DNA of 64,000 nucleotides, from the NCBI GenBank assembly GCA_037178675.1, contig JAYMGJ010000067.1, forward strand, positions 90,934 through 154,933, given 5' to 3'. The stretch comes from Scleroderma bovista (taxonomy: Eukaryota; Basidiomycota; Agaricomycetes; Boletales; Sclerodermataceae). Position numbers and translations under genes: made by a program. The notes under the pieces were generated by a model. The model ran no database searches. It saw nothing but the letters and a program-made list of their open reading frames with translations, and had not been told where the DNA came from. This document shows positions 10,464 to 23,746 of this stretch, in pieces (the stretch's first letter is position 1; each line of letters starts with the position of its first letter).

Positions 10464-11753
10464 TCACTAACATGTAACTTTTGTTAGCCCATATTCCCAT
10501 GTTGGGTCTGCAGATGCCATTGTACCTCACGTTCTATCGGTCTTATCGTCCATGTTGCCACTGATCCCATTCTTCTTGAGGTGATGCGGTGTTTATTTTT
10601 TCCCAGTGCTCAGATATTGGACACGTACATCACCTTGCTTGGCAAGGTCTCTGTCACCCCGAAAGTCGTGAGAACGTCCATCACTCCGTTCCCTTGCCAA
10701 TGGCAGTGTGGCATCGACTCACTGATCCACAGTGGAATCAAAATACTCGTCTTGTCGGTTTCATTTCTGCACGGCAGATCTACCATCCGCGAGAACCAGC
10801 TGCACAATACTTGATGTATTTTGCGTTGAAATGGAATCCATTGTTTATCTCGAATGGCAACTGATGGTAGTACACCGGATAAGCAACAGATCTCTGAATA
10901 AGTCGTTAGAATTGCAAGCTGGCCATCAAATGCATGCAGCCACGTCAAAAATCTCAGTGGTTGGTTCATAGTCAAGCGCGTGTATTTCTAGAAACTGATA
11001 ATAGGACCCTGTGCTCATCGCTAGTGTCCATCTGGTAGGCGATGAAGGGCCTACTGACCATGGTTGAAAATGCAAAGATATGACAAATCCTCCCGTGGTT
11101 TCCTTCCGGGTGTTCTTGTATGAAATTTGGGCCAACAAACAATCGGCAGAGAAGAATAGTCAACATATTCACCACTATATTTATGTCGGTCCAAGTCTAG
11201 TGAAGACGATTTTCACGTAGCGGTAAACAGGGGGGGTGAACACTGTACGCATTCCTGAGCCGTAAGCATTCCGACAGATGATGCAGAGGCACTGGGAATG
11301 CATCATATGATAGTCCTGATAGGCGATAGCACGACCTGCTGTCTTTGCAACAGCTTTTGGACAATGATTTGGCCAGGATTGGAATCTCGCTTGCCAATCA
11401 GTGCAAGTGGCGGACATTCATGGGAGGACTGTGCCAGGAAAGAATACCGGAAAATGCTGATCAATGGGCCAGAGCATGCCCAATCCTTGGCTGAGGCGCG
11501 TTCCGGATGAACGCAGTGATCGTGTCTGGATCTAACTCCCTGGATTCTGCGGACATCCCGCGTCATATGCAGAGCTCAAGGATCGGAGTTAGATTTGAGG
11601 TCTTTCGGTCTCAGTAATGTATCAGGTAAATGGCCAGACCTCCCTGTTGAGGTATATTCAGGCGACTTCCACTGCGAAGGAAACATTTTTGATGACTTCA
11701 ACTCACGTCCTTCAGATGCGGACATTAGCCCAAAGCAGCATAGAATGCAAGTT
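10464..11753. other. Unassigned 1.3-kb region
   Basis: The region lies between the GH45 stop and the RPP21 stop. Frames of 60-120 codons exist on both strands (for example 10610-10975 minus and 10589-10864 plus), but none shows a domain, a signal peptide or a consistent intron pattern. It could be untranslated sequence, a decayed gene or a repeat remnant. I name nothing here. Confidence 0.4.
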
Positions 11754-12462
11754 CTACATCGGAGAGTTACCCTTATGTATGTTGTCTGAAACGATCTCGT
11801 TTCCGCAAAACACCACATGGCCAACATCACGAGCAAAGTGTGGTGGGAGACGAGGAATGGGCCCCTTATTGTGCCAAGCTTGTTTATGGCCCGCCTCTGG
11901 AAGTTGGTTCGCCGATTCCATGGCGCTGTCAGATTGGCTTTGAGGGTCGGAAAATAGAACAGGGGGTGCAGGAATACGACGATGGGTGTGACAGGCGAGA
12001 CAAGTGTACGAGATGAGATGACCATGCGGGGCCGAATCTAATACACTGATCAGGGATGATATCACCAGACCGGGCCCACTCACTTTTAACCCGAACTTTA
12101 GCAGACATGCCGGGCACGAGCACTGAGCTACACCCCTTGCACAGACGGCGTTTAACGGAAGGGTCGCTTGAGAAGTCACGATGAGACATTTGCAAGGGAC
12201 TGGAGGAGACAAGGACGAACATCTTGACATTGGTTTTTTTCCCAACAGTCTTCATGGTATCGATATAACTTCTCGACAGCTCTGCGGTACTGACATACCT
12301 GTTGCGGTGGCGGATACCTGTGGTGGACTGGGGCTGAGAGGGGGCCATCGTGTTGAGAAGAACGCTGGCTTGGTACAGGAAGTTGAGGCGTTGGATAATG
12401 TCCCTGTTGGAGACATTGTTGGGATTGGGCACTTGATCCTTGTTGTTCTTGTTCTTGCCCAT
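11754..12462 (-). CDS. RPR2: RNase P/MRP protein subunit RPP21 (RPR2 family)
   Basis: Exons 12462-12221, 12166-12084 and 12037-11754 give 202 aa. The N-terminal helix RDIIQRLNFLYQAS and the segment ELSRSYIDTMKTVGKKTNVK lead into DPSVKRRLCKGCSSVLVPG and then SYTCLACHTHRR. The CxxC pairs are the structural zinc site of the Rpr2/Rpp21/Snm1 family. The first junction restores the usual NVKIDPSVKR. The subunit supports 5' processing of pre-tRNA (RNase P) or rRNA (MRP) in the nucleus. The C-terminal 50 residues are less conserved and the exact end is less sure. The neighbouring tRNA gene is a pleasing but probably chance association. Confidence 0.87.
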
Positions 12463-12548
12463 CGGACTGGACAATCAGAAGAAGTGGGGGTTCAACGTTG
12501 ACCTTGATCTTGCTCGATGTTGATTGACTCGATTGCAATTCACTGCAA

Positions 12549-12629
12549 CCGACCTTAGCTCAGTTGGAAGAGCGCGAGACTGTAATGGTTAAACATCTTG
12601 AGGTCGCCTGTTCGAGCCAGGCAGGTCGG
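12549..12629 (+). tRNA. tRNA-Tyr (anticodon GTA) with a short intron
   Basis: The acceptor stem pairs CCGACCT with AGGTCGG. The A box (TAGCTCAGTTGGAAGAGC) and B box (TTCGAGCCAGG with its stem) are intact. The anticodon GTA is at 12582-12584 in the loop CTGTAA. A short intron of about nine bases (12586-12594) follows position 37, as is normal for eukaryotic tRNA-Tyr. The anticodon stem CGAGA pairs with TCTTG with one G-U. CCA is not encoded. Confidence 0.95.
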
Positions 12630-12636
12630 ATGATTG

Positions 12637-12648
12637 TTTTTATTTTTT
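12637..12648 (+). terminator. RNA polymerase III terminator of tRNA-Tyr
   Basis: Two T-runs, of five and six Ts, start seven bases after the tRNA 3' end. They are the expected oligo-T pol III stop. Confidence 0.85.
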
Positions 12649-12708
12649 GCGTCATCGTAGTCGAACAACGTTACATATTCAATAATTCCACATCTAATAC
12701 TAATACGA

Positions 12709-13903
<1,195 letters not shown>

Positions 13904-13937
13904 GTGACTTTGTTGAGTGCATCTTACCCTTGTACCA
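13904..13937. promoter_or_regulatory. 34-bp spacer between divergent HEM2 and WEE1 start codons
   Basis: If both start codons are right, the two genes share a promoter that must overlap transcribed or coding sequence, because 34 bp cannot hold two 5' leaders. The HEM2 start is firm. WEE1 could start further inside its low-complexity N-terminus. Confidence 0.6.
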
Positions 13938-16900
13938 ATGTCATCAACACCACGGACGGGCAAACGCAAGTCTGAGTCGACGTCGACGCCCTTGTCTATC
14001 TCATCGTCGGGGGTTGCATTTCACCGTCTTGCACCACTAGCCGCACCGCGCTTTGCCATCAGAACACCACAATCAAAGGTGGACACCGATGCATCCCTCA
14101 GGAACCAGGCAGAGACAATGAAGCGGCTGCGCATCCGCGACATGGACAACTCTGACGACGACTGGGGTGTCATTGAAGACAACAGCTCAGAATCAGATTG
14201 CGACCTCCCAGGCAGCTATACCGTGCCAAGGAAGAAACTCTTTACAGCTCGCTTACCCGCTCTCTCGCGCAAAACCGTGTCGCTTTCCCCGCTTGCAAAC
14301 ATCCTACCTCAAAAAGGGACATCTATGGACGAAGTTGCAGCGGCAGTCTCACCCGGTGGTCACATCACTAAGCGTCGCGCTCGCTCTCGACCCGTGTCTC
14401 AAGAACTGTTGGAGAGTGCCCACCATACACCGTCGCCCCAAGCACCATCCTACGTATGCCACTCAATTCCACTTGCGACTCCTCTTTTGACCCGTCATCA
14501 GACACATCCATCCAGAATATCACCACCAAAATCCGCTCCCGTCACGTTCCCTTCCGTTCCACGGAATCGGTTCTCCGTTATTTCCACGACAGCTTCTCCC
14601 ATACGCGGCTCTTCGATACCGCGTCGACGGCTCACTGGAAGTAGCAGTCCAAATCCATTGCACAAACCACGCACTCTGGGTGGCCCCAGTTCTCCCCGCG
14701 CACCCGTCAACCGACTCGCGAGTGGCAGCTCCGCCTCCCTCTTCTTTGGTCCATCTATCCCTCAAAGCCCGACCAACACGCGCCCTCGCACGAGTACGAC
14801 AGCGACCAGTTCTGCACAGTCTGCTGGTACTGCTGCACGACTGCGAGCGCAACCAACCCAACCATTTGTATTAAACAGGCACAGCTACGCTGGTCCTGGA
14901 AGTGCCACGATAACACCTTTTCCTTGGAAGCTGCGAACCACACAATACATCCCCTCACCCGATTCCTCACCACCTTCCCATCGCGGTGCCCACAGCATCC
15001 TCGATGATGATGACGACCTGTTCTTCGAACCTTGTGGACCACCAGAGACATCATTTGTATTTAGCGTCACCGGCTCTCCTTCCCCCCGGTCGAACAAGGG
15101 AAAGGAGATGCTCCCATTAAAGTATAAACCTCGTGATTCGGGTGTTGCCCTAAGCGACGACGAAGACGTATCCTCCTCAGGCAACCCATTTCTCTCCGCA
15201 ATGCCACGCAACTCCATCTCGGGTTCTTCGTCGCTCTACTCGGACGCCGGTGACGACCTTATCACACCCATTATGCCTAGCACCGACTCTGGCTGGCCCA
15301 ATAGAGTCGTCATCGGTGGACTGGACGATGGCGATCGGCATTACGATGGCCTGGACGCGGACTCTTTTATCATGCGGACGCTTGCAGCAGGCAATAAACC
15401 CACTGTCGAGGAACACAAACGACCACCCGGTACGCCCGTAAAGAAAATCAAGACCACCTATTTGGGGGGAAACCGACCGTGGCAGAGCGCAGTGGCTAAC
15501 AAGGTCGGTTTCCACTTTGGAGACTTGGGGCTCGAAGCTGTCCGTCAGGCTGGACCTGGTGGTGGTGGAAAGTCAAAGAACAGGCCCAGGAAGAGTCTGC
15601 CTGCGGCGTTCCCTCACCTCGGGGAAGGGGGGCTTGTGGCGAACCACGCCAAGATGACTCTGAACGGATCGGATTCAGAAGAGGATGAGGAGAACAATAG
15701 CCCAAGCTCGAGGAGAGATGGGAAATACATGGGACTCGGACTGGGACAACCGCCCGCTGCTGGACCGGTCTCACGAACGCGGTTGCTCATGCGGAGAAGC
15801 AGCAGCGGGGCGTTTTCAAGTGGTAGTGAGACATCCGTCGCGACGCCCACGCATAGAAAGGGTAAGTCATTTTTGTCTTTACACACGGTTTTAATTTTCT
15901 AACTAGGCGATAGATTGGCCGCTGCTGTCGCGGTCGGCGATACAAGGATCGAGCTACACATCAGATTCTCGGTCCTCATCGAACAGTTCCGTCATCACCG
16001 CCAATTCGCCCACATTCACGCGGGGCGCGCTACAGCTGGCTGGGAAACGGACGGTGTCACCGCTTGTCAAGACGGACGACGAGCCTGCCACGAAGGGCAA
16101 GTTAGGTCGCTTTGAAAGGGACTTTGTGGAGATAGACGAGATTGGGAGTGGTGAATTTGGTAAGGTGATGAAGGTTCGCGCGAAGAACGGGGCCGAGGAC
16201 CAAGTATGGGCTGTCAAGCGGTCGAAGCCGTTCGAGGGACCGCGTCATCGGTGAGTACCGAGTACTTTCCGAGAGCGTGTACGTTGACCCCCTCCTCATA
16301 GACTACGGCTGCGGGAGGAGGTGGACATCCTGCGGCACCTTGCTCAGGCGGCAGCCGCGGATCGCAAGGGCTACTCGAATGTGTTGGCGTATATTGATAG
16401 CTGGGAACAGGACGACACGTTGTTCATTCAGACGGAACTGTGCGAGTTGGGAAATTTCGCCCGCTTCTTGTGGGAATATGGGAGGACATTCCAGCGTCTG
16501 GACGAAGCCAGGGTGTGGAAGATATTCGTGGATCTCAGCAATGTGAGTGATGCTTACGACACGAAAAAGGTTTTCTGCTTATCTCGGCGCTCAGGGAGTT
16601 CGGTTTATCCATGACGCAGGGATCATTCATCTCGATCTTAAGCCGGCGAATGTGTTCTTAACGCGGGAAGGGCGGTTCAAGATTGGAGACTTTGGGATGG
16701 CGTCGCAGTGGCCACGGCGAAGTGGGGGCAGCCCGATGGGACTTGGGGTGGGAGGGTTCGAGCGCGAGGGCGACAAGGTGTATCTGGCGCGCGAGGTGCT
16801 GCAGGGGACGTACGGGCAGGCGGCAGACATGTTCAGGTAAGGCGTTGGACTCGTTTCGCGGGTCGTTCTGACGCGGGGACAGTTTCGGGATGATGATGCT

Positions 16901-17326
16901 TGAAACAGCGACAAACATCGTCGTGCCTGATCAGTGAGTGGGATCACGGTGTTCGTACCTGGCCAACTCTGATTCTGATTCCGCGGGTGCAGGGGTGACG
17001 ACTGGCACCGGCTTCGCCAAGAGGACTTCAGCCGCGTTGAGCTGGGGGGGACGAGCCCAGAGCTACTTGGGCTCATCAAGGGCATGATGAGGATGGATCC
17101 GGGGAAGCGAACGGACGCACAGACGGTGTGTGCGCATCCCGTCATCGCGCGGGCGCGAGCGGCGATGGAACGCCTGCGAGAGGATGCTGTGAGGAACAAC
17201 ACATCGATGTTTGCTGCGTCCCCTCTGGCGAGCATTGGCGCGGGCTTTCTGGAGGAGATTCTGGGGCGGGGAGTCGGGCTGGGGCTGGGTGTGCGGAGGG
17301 ACGAGGCGATGGACACGAGTCCGTGA
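13938..17326 (+). CDS. WEE1: WEE1-family protein kinase
   Basis: Exons 13938-15861, 15914-16250, 16302-16542, 16595-16836, 16883-16933 and 16993-17326 give 1042 aa. The first 690 or so residues are Ser/Pro-rich and disordered. The kinase domain follows: glycine loop EIGSGEFGKV, VAIK-equivalent WAVKRSK, the long Wee1-type insert, ELCELGNFARFLWEYG, catalytic loop HLDLKPANVFL, and DFGMAS. The catalytic loop HxDxKPxN and the insert are Wee1 hallmarks; Wee1 phosphorylates Tyr15 of Cdk1 and delays mitosis. The second intron ends at the AG before 15914, because the nearer AG shifts the frame. The usual APE motif reads Ala-Arg-Glu (16787-16795). The start lies 34 bp from HEM2. Confidence 0.9.
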
Positions 17327-17568
17327 TACGCGATCTAGTACTCGTAGTAGTAGAATATTTAAGTTGTCCTGCTTTACACGCATCCGAAACCCGTGGGGTC
17401 GTTACCATCATGATGCTCGTCGTCGCCGGCGTCGACGTCTCTGAGCTCTGAGCCGTCTCGCGTTCGCCTTCTCCTCGACCCTCCTCGACTGTGTTTCTCG
17501 TATGTAATCGGCGAGGGACACCGCCGCGGTTCCCTGGCAGCTGTGGAACATAAACCTTACTGCATATC

Positions 17569-20178
17569 ATGGACCCTGCCCTTTCTCTCACCAGCCCTCT
17601 CTTCCTTTCCCCTCCTCTGTCCTCCTTCGACCAACACCCCACCCAGATGGACGCAAGTACGCCATCGCCGTCTCTCCCAAGGTACCAAAACACTTGCATT
17701 CCTGCTTTGGTGCCCCCCGGTGTCGACCCCACCTCTGTCGATTTCAGGACCTTCTTCCCCTACATCCCCAACGAAGTCAAGCACCGCAAGAGAACATCGC
17801 GAGCGCAGCTCAAGGTCCTCGAAGACGTCTTCCGCAAGGACACAAAACCAAATGCTGCGCTCCGCAAAAAGCTCGCCGCAGAGCTCGACATGGGTCCCCG
17901 CGCTGTCCAGGTTCGTCCCCGTCCTCTCTCTCCCTCCAACGCGTCCTCATCGTGTCCCGTCTAGGTCTGGTTCCAGAACAGGTATGCTCTCGTGTGCATT
18001 CTCACTCCCGTCAGCCTCACCCCCTTCAGACGGGCAAAGGACAAGCAGCTCCGCAAACGCGCCTCGGCCCAGCTCGAGCAAGGAAAACCTTTGTCTCCAC
18101 CAGACACCAGCCCGTCCTCCCCAGATGCCACCACTGCCCAAGACGACTCTGCAGCCACTGCGCAACCCGTCGCTCCACCAACACCAGACCCGTCACCCAC
18201 CGAACACATCCCTGCCCTCAAAATTTCTGTCCCTTCGCCAGCTTGGCAAACCACACCCACCGGTGACATGCCTCCCCACCATGCCCCTGCTCGGAATTAC
18301 AGGCTGCAGGACCCAGATCTCCACAACATACGCCGTGGATCTCTGCCAGCCATGTCTGCCGACTCACTCCATCCCTTGCCCCATCCCGTCGACAGACGCA
18401 ACTCTCTAGACGTCAACTGCTATAGACTAATGCACCACCCCTTTGCGCACATAGCGAGAGAGAAAAACGAGGCGCTGCTGGCCAAGTCCCCATTGTCCCC
18501 ACCAGGGTCTACTCAGGCTGTTACACGCGGTCCCGGTGCAACCCGCGCCGTCTCGCACGCCGTGCATCCGTACTCACGCCCCGTCCTCGCCCACCGCGCA
18601 TCAGAACCCCACGCTTGGCTGCCTCTCCGTGGCTCGCATTTCCCTCCCGTGCCCGAAGCCGGCCCATCCCTCCCAGTCTCTTCATCATCCTCCTCAGCCG
18701 TCCCCAACATCCCCTCTCGCAGATCCTACGACACCCGTTTGTATGCCCTCACCTCCCGCACCCTGTCTTCGCCCGGCCCAGGGCCACTCCCAGCACCCGA
18801 CTTCCAATTCGGCGAGCCCTCCTCGGCATCAACTCCCCCGAACACGTCCCCAGTACCCGGCGATGTGGACACCCCACCCAGCTCGTCGGGCTCGTCTGCC
18901 CATGGCCCCTCCCCAGATTTACCCATGTCGGAACTTCATCGCTGGGCCTTCCCCCGTGGTAGCACCACCAGCATCATGAGTGCAGCAAGCGGCGGTCTAC
19001 CTGGTGGTCCACGTGACGGTGATGCCGAGACTGAGGACGCCGTGTCCACCACTGCCAGTAGCAGCAGCTTCAGTGGCATATCTAGGTTCGGCAGCGTGGC
19101 AAGTATCACGGGAAGTGATTCAAGTGCGATGTTTTCTGACGTCAGCAGTTGTGTTGCAGCAGAGATGGGCTATGAAGCAGGGAGGAAGGGGTCCAGGTGA
19201 GGCCTTTTCTCTGTTTCTTCTCGGTTCGTAGTATATGTTTCGAATTCTGTTCCATTCGTCTCTGTTCGACTTCGACTGTTGGTTCTATTCTGTATTTCGT
19301 AGACACCGTTTTCTGAGTAAGAGTGTACGCTGACACTGGTTTTCGCGCGGATATCAAGTGGGTCGGGTCATTATCTCGAGTTACGCATGTCGGGGCTCAA
19401 CATGACCGGCCAGCATGTCGGTAACGACATGAGCACCCCTGCACCATCCGGATACGCTTCGTCGACGTCTACGCTGTCACCCAATGACAGTCCCCAGACC
19501 AAGGACGCCAACCCTGGATCAATTCCTGCTTCCTTGCGTGTCGAACCGATGTATGAGTTCGGTAACGTGAGTACCTCGCGTCGCTCTTATGGCGTGTTTT
19601 TGACCTCGGTGATAAAGGTCCCAGCAAATGAGATGAGAGCCGCGCGGAGGGGCAGCATTCCACCCTGTGTAGTTCCTTCCCCCGTCGGCACTCCAGACCA
19701 TTCTTCCCATCCACATGGCCATGGCATGTATGCCGCAAATATGGGTGGAGAAATGAAGTACCCGCTACATGGATGGAATTCGGGTCCAGGTGGATATGTC
19801 CCTCAGCAACCCCGTTTCTCGACCCATGATATAAGATCATTCGTACCCGATGGCACTATCACGGCCCCCGCTAGTGGAGCATATCCCCAGGCGCAGCATC
19901 ACCATCCACCCTCGCAGCAGCGCCAGCACCAGTCCCATCCCATTCCACCGACTGAGTTGGTGTACCCCCATGGCAATGGCTCCTATTCTCTCAGTGGTCC
20001 TGTCTCTGTTTCCGGCCCTGTCCCACCTGGCACTGGTATCATGAGTCTGCATGAGATACCCAGTCGAGGGTACGTTGTTGGGGTGCCTACTCCTCCACAT
20101 GAGGCGGAGCCGAATGTGGGTGAGTTCCCTGGTGGTCCCTATCATGAGCAAGAGGCATGGGGCGTTCATGGTACATAA
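17569..20178 (+). CDS. Homeodomain transcription factor (hom1-like)
   Basis: Exons 17569-17910, 17965-17981, 18030-19196, 19359-19566 and 19618-20178 give 764 aa. The homeodomain spans about residues 68-126: KHRKRTSRAQLKVLEDVF, RKKLAAELDMGPRAVQ and VWFQNRRAKDKQ. It is split by two introns around a 17-nt exon that encodes the start of helix 3. WFQN with Asn51 shows it can bind DNA. The rest is Ser/Pro/His-rich and disordered, as in fungal regulators of fruiting and hyphal growth. The third intron is long for this locus (162 nt). The fourth (51 nt) is a multiple of three without a stop, so it could be read through; I call it an intron from its GTGAGT donor. Confidence 0.85.
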
Positions 20179-21100
20179 CATGATCGCCTTCGACTACCCT
20201 CGCTGTTGGCTCCGCATCGTTCCCAACGTTTGGGGTTCCGAGTTCCGGAGATCAAGTCGTACACCAGCAGCCCTTCACCCTCATTTTTTTCTTGTTCCCG
20301 CCGTCTATATTCCTCATACATTACGGTCCCAGCCCCTAAACTATTCGCTTCTCTCTCCCACCCTCGTCTGTCACTACATAAAATGGACCCTGCTCTGTCG
20401 CTCTGCTGACTCGGCGTGTCTTTCTTGCATATCCGATCGGACGTTCATCCTCTTTAGCTATTCCTCAGCAGCATACGTGATTCGTATTCGTCCGCTCCCC
20501 TGATTCCTTTTCCGTCCTGATAGCCTCTTCTGCGGCCCAACCCTTGTTTCTCTGGTCCTGATCTATCCCATTATACTCCCCAAAGTGCCGTGCTGTGTTC
20601 ACTCCATGGATATTCAGCTCGCTTTCGTTGGTTTGCAAAACTCGCTCGTTTCGTTACTTTTTTTTCATTCCAGATGTACTTGTTGTGGATCACGCGCGCG
20701 TTGGTTCCTCCCTTCACCACTAATCTTCACTTGTTTATTTTGCTAGTCTATTATTCTTCACTTGTCTTATTTTGTTACCCCTTCTATCTTGTGTATTCTT
20801 TCCCTATTTTTTTGGACCCCGTCCATCGTTGTACGTCATTATTTTTTATTTGTTCTGTCTATGCTCTTCCGAATCCGTCTCCAACGTCGACTTTCCCTAC
20901 TTATCATCCCAATCATAGCTCATAGTAATCTCCGCATGTAGTCTTCTCATGACATCTCCGTTTCTGATGAGTAATACCCGAGTCGTTTACTTTACGCCCG
21001 AATTTCAGCCCTGGATCATCCAAGTCGTCCATCCTAGGCGACCTTCAGGTGATTGCCTCACTACATCACGGCGTTTGGAAGCATATCATTCCGATTTCGT
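20179..21100. other. Pyrimidine-rich intergenic region
   Basis: The plus strand from about 20270 to 20930 is strongly C/T-rich with several T-runs. It probably combines the 3' untranslated region of the homeodomain gene with the promoter of the next gene. No coding signal was seen. Confidence 0.5.
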
Positions 21101-21824
21101 ATGGAAACCGCATACCCGCGCCCGACACCTGACGAGGAAACCACTAGCTGTGCTTCATCAAAACCTATGAAATACCGCATTGTTCCCCGTGGAAGCATAT
21201 CTGTACCGAAGGATGATAACAACCATGCTGTGATGGACATTCTCGGTCTCGTGATGGACTCTGACACTCATCGCATTGGGTGTATTTCAGAACCGTCAGC
21301 ACCAGCTAGCCAATTACATCAACGGCATTGATGATCCACCAACCAAAGGTCACTATGTCGTGTCTGGCAATCATATCACCAAGCTCTTTTTGCGCCAACC
21401 CATCCCCAAAGAAGTAAAGGCCCGGACAGACCCTGAGTCACACAGGTGGACGTGCACTGGTCTATGTAAGTATCCTGGGATGCGGAACATGACAACAGGA
21501 CAAACATAATAAACACACCTGTAATACATAATTGTGGGGAGACATAAAACGTCTGGGTTAGCTCCGGGCAATAAAAATCCCTGAATGGCTGCATTTGAAC
21601 AGCAGCCAGCTGTCGATGTCGTTTCTGATCAATGGAAAAAATACATACGACGCTTTGCTACGCCTGGAAAACGCAAAACCTTTCGGGGTCCCTCGAGATC
21701 ATACGCCACTGCATCGCCAAAGCGCTATAGTAACATCCATCGCTACTTCCTGATCGGGTTCAAGCCAGGAGCCATCTTCCCATCAATCGACCCAGACAAA
21801 GATACAGCACTAGGCCCGAAATGA
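21101..21824 (+). CDS. Hypothetical protein, about 179 aa
   Basis: I do not recognise this gene. Three exons (21101-21250, 21291-21465, 21610-21824) close in one frame. The first intron is 40 nt, short for this locus. The second, 144 nt, is long and could hide a further small exon. The product is basic and polar. It contains VVSGNHITKLFLRQPIPKEV and a C-terminal part with FATPGKRKTFRGPSRSYA and Tyr/Phe-rich residues. No signal peptide or membrane segment is seen. Its TGA stop directly abuts the stop of the next gene on the other strand. Confidence 0.5.
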
Positions 21825-23590
21825 CTACAGCTTGGTACCTGGGCACCCATGGAAAGGTGGCGTCATCATTGGTGGGTGGAAGACAGGTTGTGTGGGGCTG
21901 AGCGCGAGCGTGGCGGGTACGATGGGTACTGAACCGGTGGCGGATAAAGGCTCGCTGGCTCGTCCAGATACCTGAGCGTTCCTATCCATCATGAGACGGT
22001 GTAGCTGTTTGTCCACCCGAATATTCATCGCACCCAAGTGTCAATAGAGTGAATCGGTAACCGGGGGGGACCGGTGGAACACACCTGTAAACGTATGCCC
22101 TGAATGGCATATCTCAGTGACCCAAGTTCCTCATTTATCCGCATACTCTCGGTAGTGAGTGCGATATCATTCTGGCGCGCAAAAGATTCGACCGAGGCGG
22201 ATATTGCCGCTATGGATTCCCGCAATCCAGATAGGGTTCCTTCCAATGAGGTACCTAAATTGAGCGGGGCAACGGGAAACAAGAGCGACCGCTGATGTGC
22301 GTGAGCCTGGGCGTCGAGTATGGCCCCAAATGGATGGTGTGTGGACGGCGTACGACGGTGGCCCCCTGGGTCAGAAACTGAAAAATAAGCCGCAGCGTCA
22401 TCGGCATCAGCAGGATGTATGGGTGGATGAGCGGTGTCAACTGGATCTGTCATGGGTAATGGCTGGCCAGCGGTGTCGGGGGAAGTAATCGATCTGACTC
22501 CGGCATGACTATCGTCACGGACAAAGGACGCTGACACTCGATCCAATCGCTGTGTCTCGAATCGATACCACGGGCCCAACGTACTCTTCATAAAATGTAT
22601 TTCACGCTGCGTGGTTTGGACGAGGCCTTCCAGCGACTGTACTCTTCCCTTAAGAGTAGCATTTTCCGCCATCAGCGCAGACATCTTGACGGTGTTATTA
22701 GCGAAGAAGCCCTTTAAAGCTTCATAGGGACACGATGGAATATGGACACTTGATAATTCGTGGCGAGGGCCAGTCCAAAAGCACCCGTTATCGGCGTAGA
22801 CACAGGAAACCTCGATGTTCGGGCAAGTGGCAATGTGCTCCTGTGTCTTTGATCTTGGAAACTCGGCAGTGCACAGAGAGCATGTTGCCACTCCTGAGGA
22901 ACACTCAGAATAATGATCCTAGTTTCAGCCTCCCTCTCAGCATTGTCGATAGACCAGTGCGGCGTAAACTTACATTGAGACTACCATACTTGACAGAAAC
23001 ACCGCAGCCTTGGCAAGTTGTAAAGCGATGGACACAGACATCTGCATGTTTTCCGCAGTCCTTGCGCAAGACTGATTGATCACAGTCGATTTCTGGACAT
23101 GGTACCGTGACATAGGGACATGCCTGTTTGAGATGTGATTCTAACAACTGCCGCTGACATATATGCGTACAGCCTGTGGAACGATGCACGCACTCGACCA
23201 GAAGTTCATCTACGAGCTGTGATAGAAACCGAATGAGCGACTGAATGGGCGAGAACTGGTGCTGGTACCGACGTGTTTGACAATCGGATTCGCGGACGAT
23301 AAATCCTCAGTTGAGAGAGGTAAACGATCAATAGGGCATTGCGGAGAGTGTCTGACGGCTTCTGTAATACAATCGTAGCAGAAAGTGTGCATACATGTTC
23401 TTGTAGTCGTTGGGTTCGTGAAAGGGGCACTGGAAGAGCACTGTCATCCAACCGCTTGATGTCTGCCATTGCTTGAAACAATACTAACTGGCAAATGCAA
23501 CATATCTGAATGAAAGTAAGTAATAGGTGCCCGCGTTATATCGAGGCTACATACTAGATTGCTGTTGGGAGGTTCGACATAGCTGGGCAT
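21825..23590 (-). CDS. RING and TRAF-type zinc-finger protein (putative E3 ligase)
   Basis: Six exons (23590-23555, 23505-23489, 23429-23273, 23216-22974, 22903-22085, 22004-21825) give 483 aa. The N-terminal RING runs ICCICHAPFTNPTTTRTCMH, then TFCYDCI, then QCPID, with Asp in the last zinc position as in many TRAF-like proteins. Two TRAF-type zinc-finger blocks follow (CTHICQRQLLESHLKQACPY; CSLCTAEFPRSKTQEHIATC), each with C2HC spacing. A coiled coil lies near ENATLKGRVQSLEGL. The tail is disordered and has a second helix. The RING is broken by two introns around a 17-nt exon, and only these joins restore the cysteine ladder. The likely role is ubiquitin ligation; the substrate is unknown. 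Confidence 0.8.
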
Positions 23591-23746
23591 CTTTGATCAA
23601 AAGCCGTTCAACGTGACGCAGCGAATCAATATTGGCATTACCAAATAAGGTAACCACGGTACGATATTACAAGCTCAAGCAGGTCAAAAGTACATATGTA
23701 ATTCCAGATCTACGCCATTTCCCCGAGGAAGTGTTTGGGAGATGAG

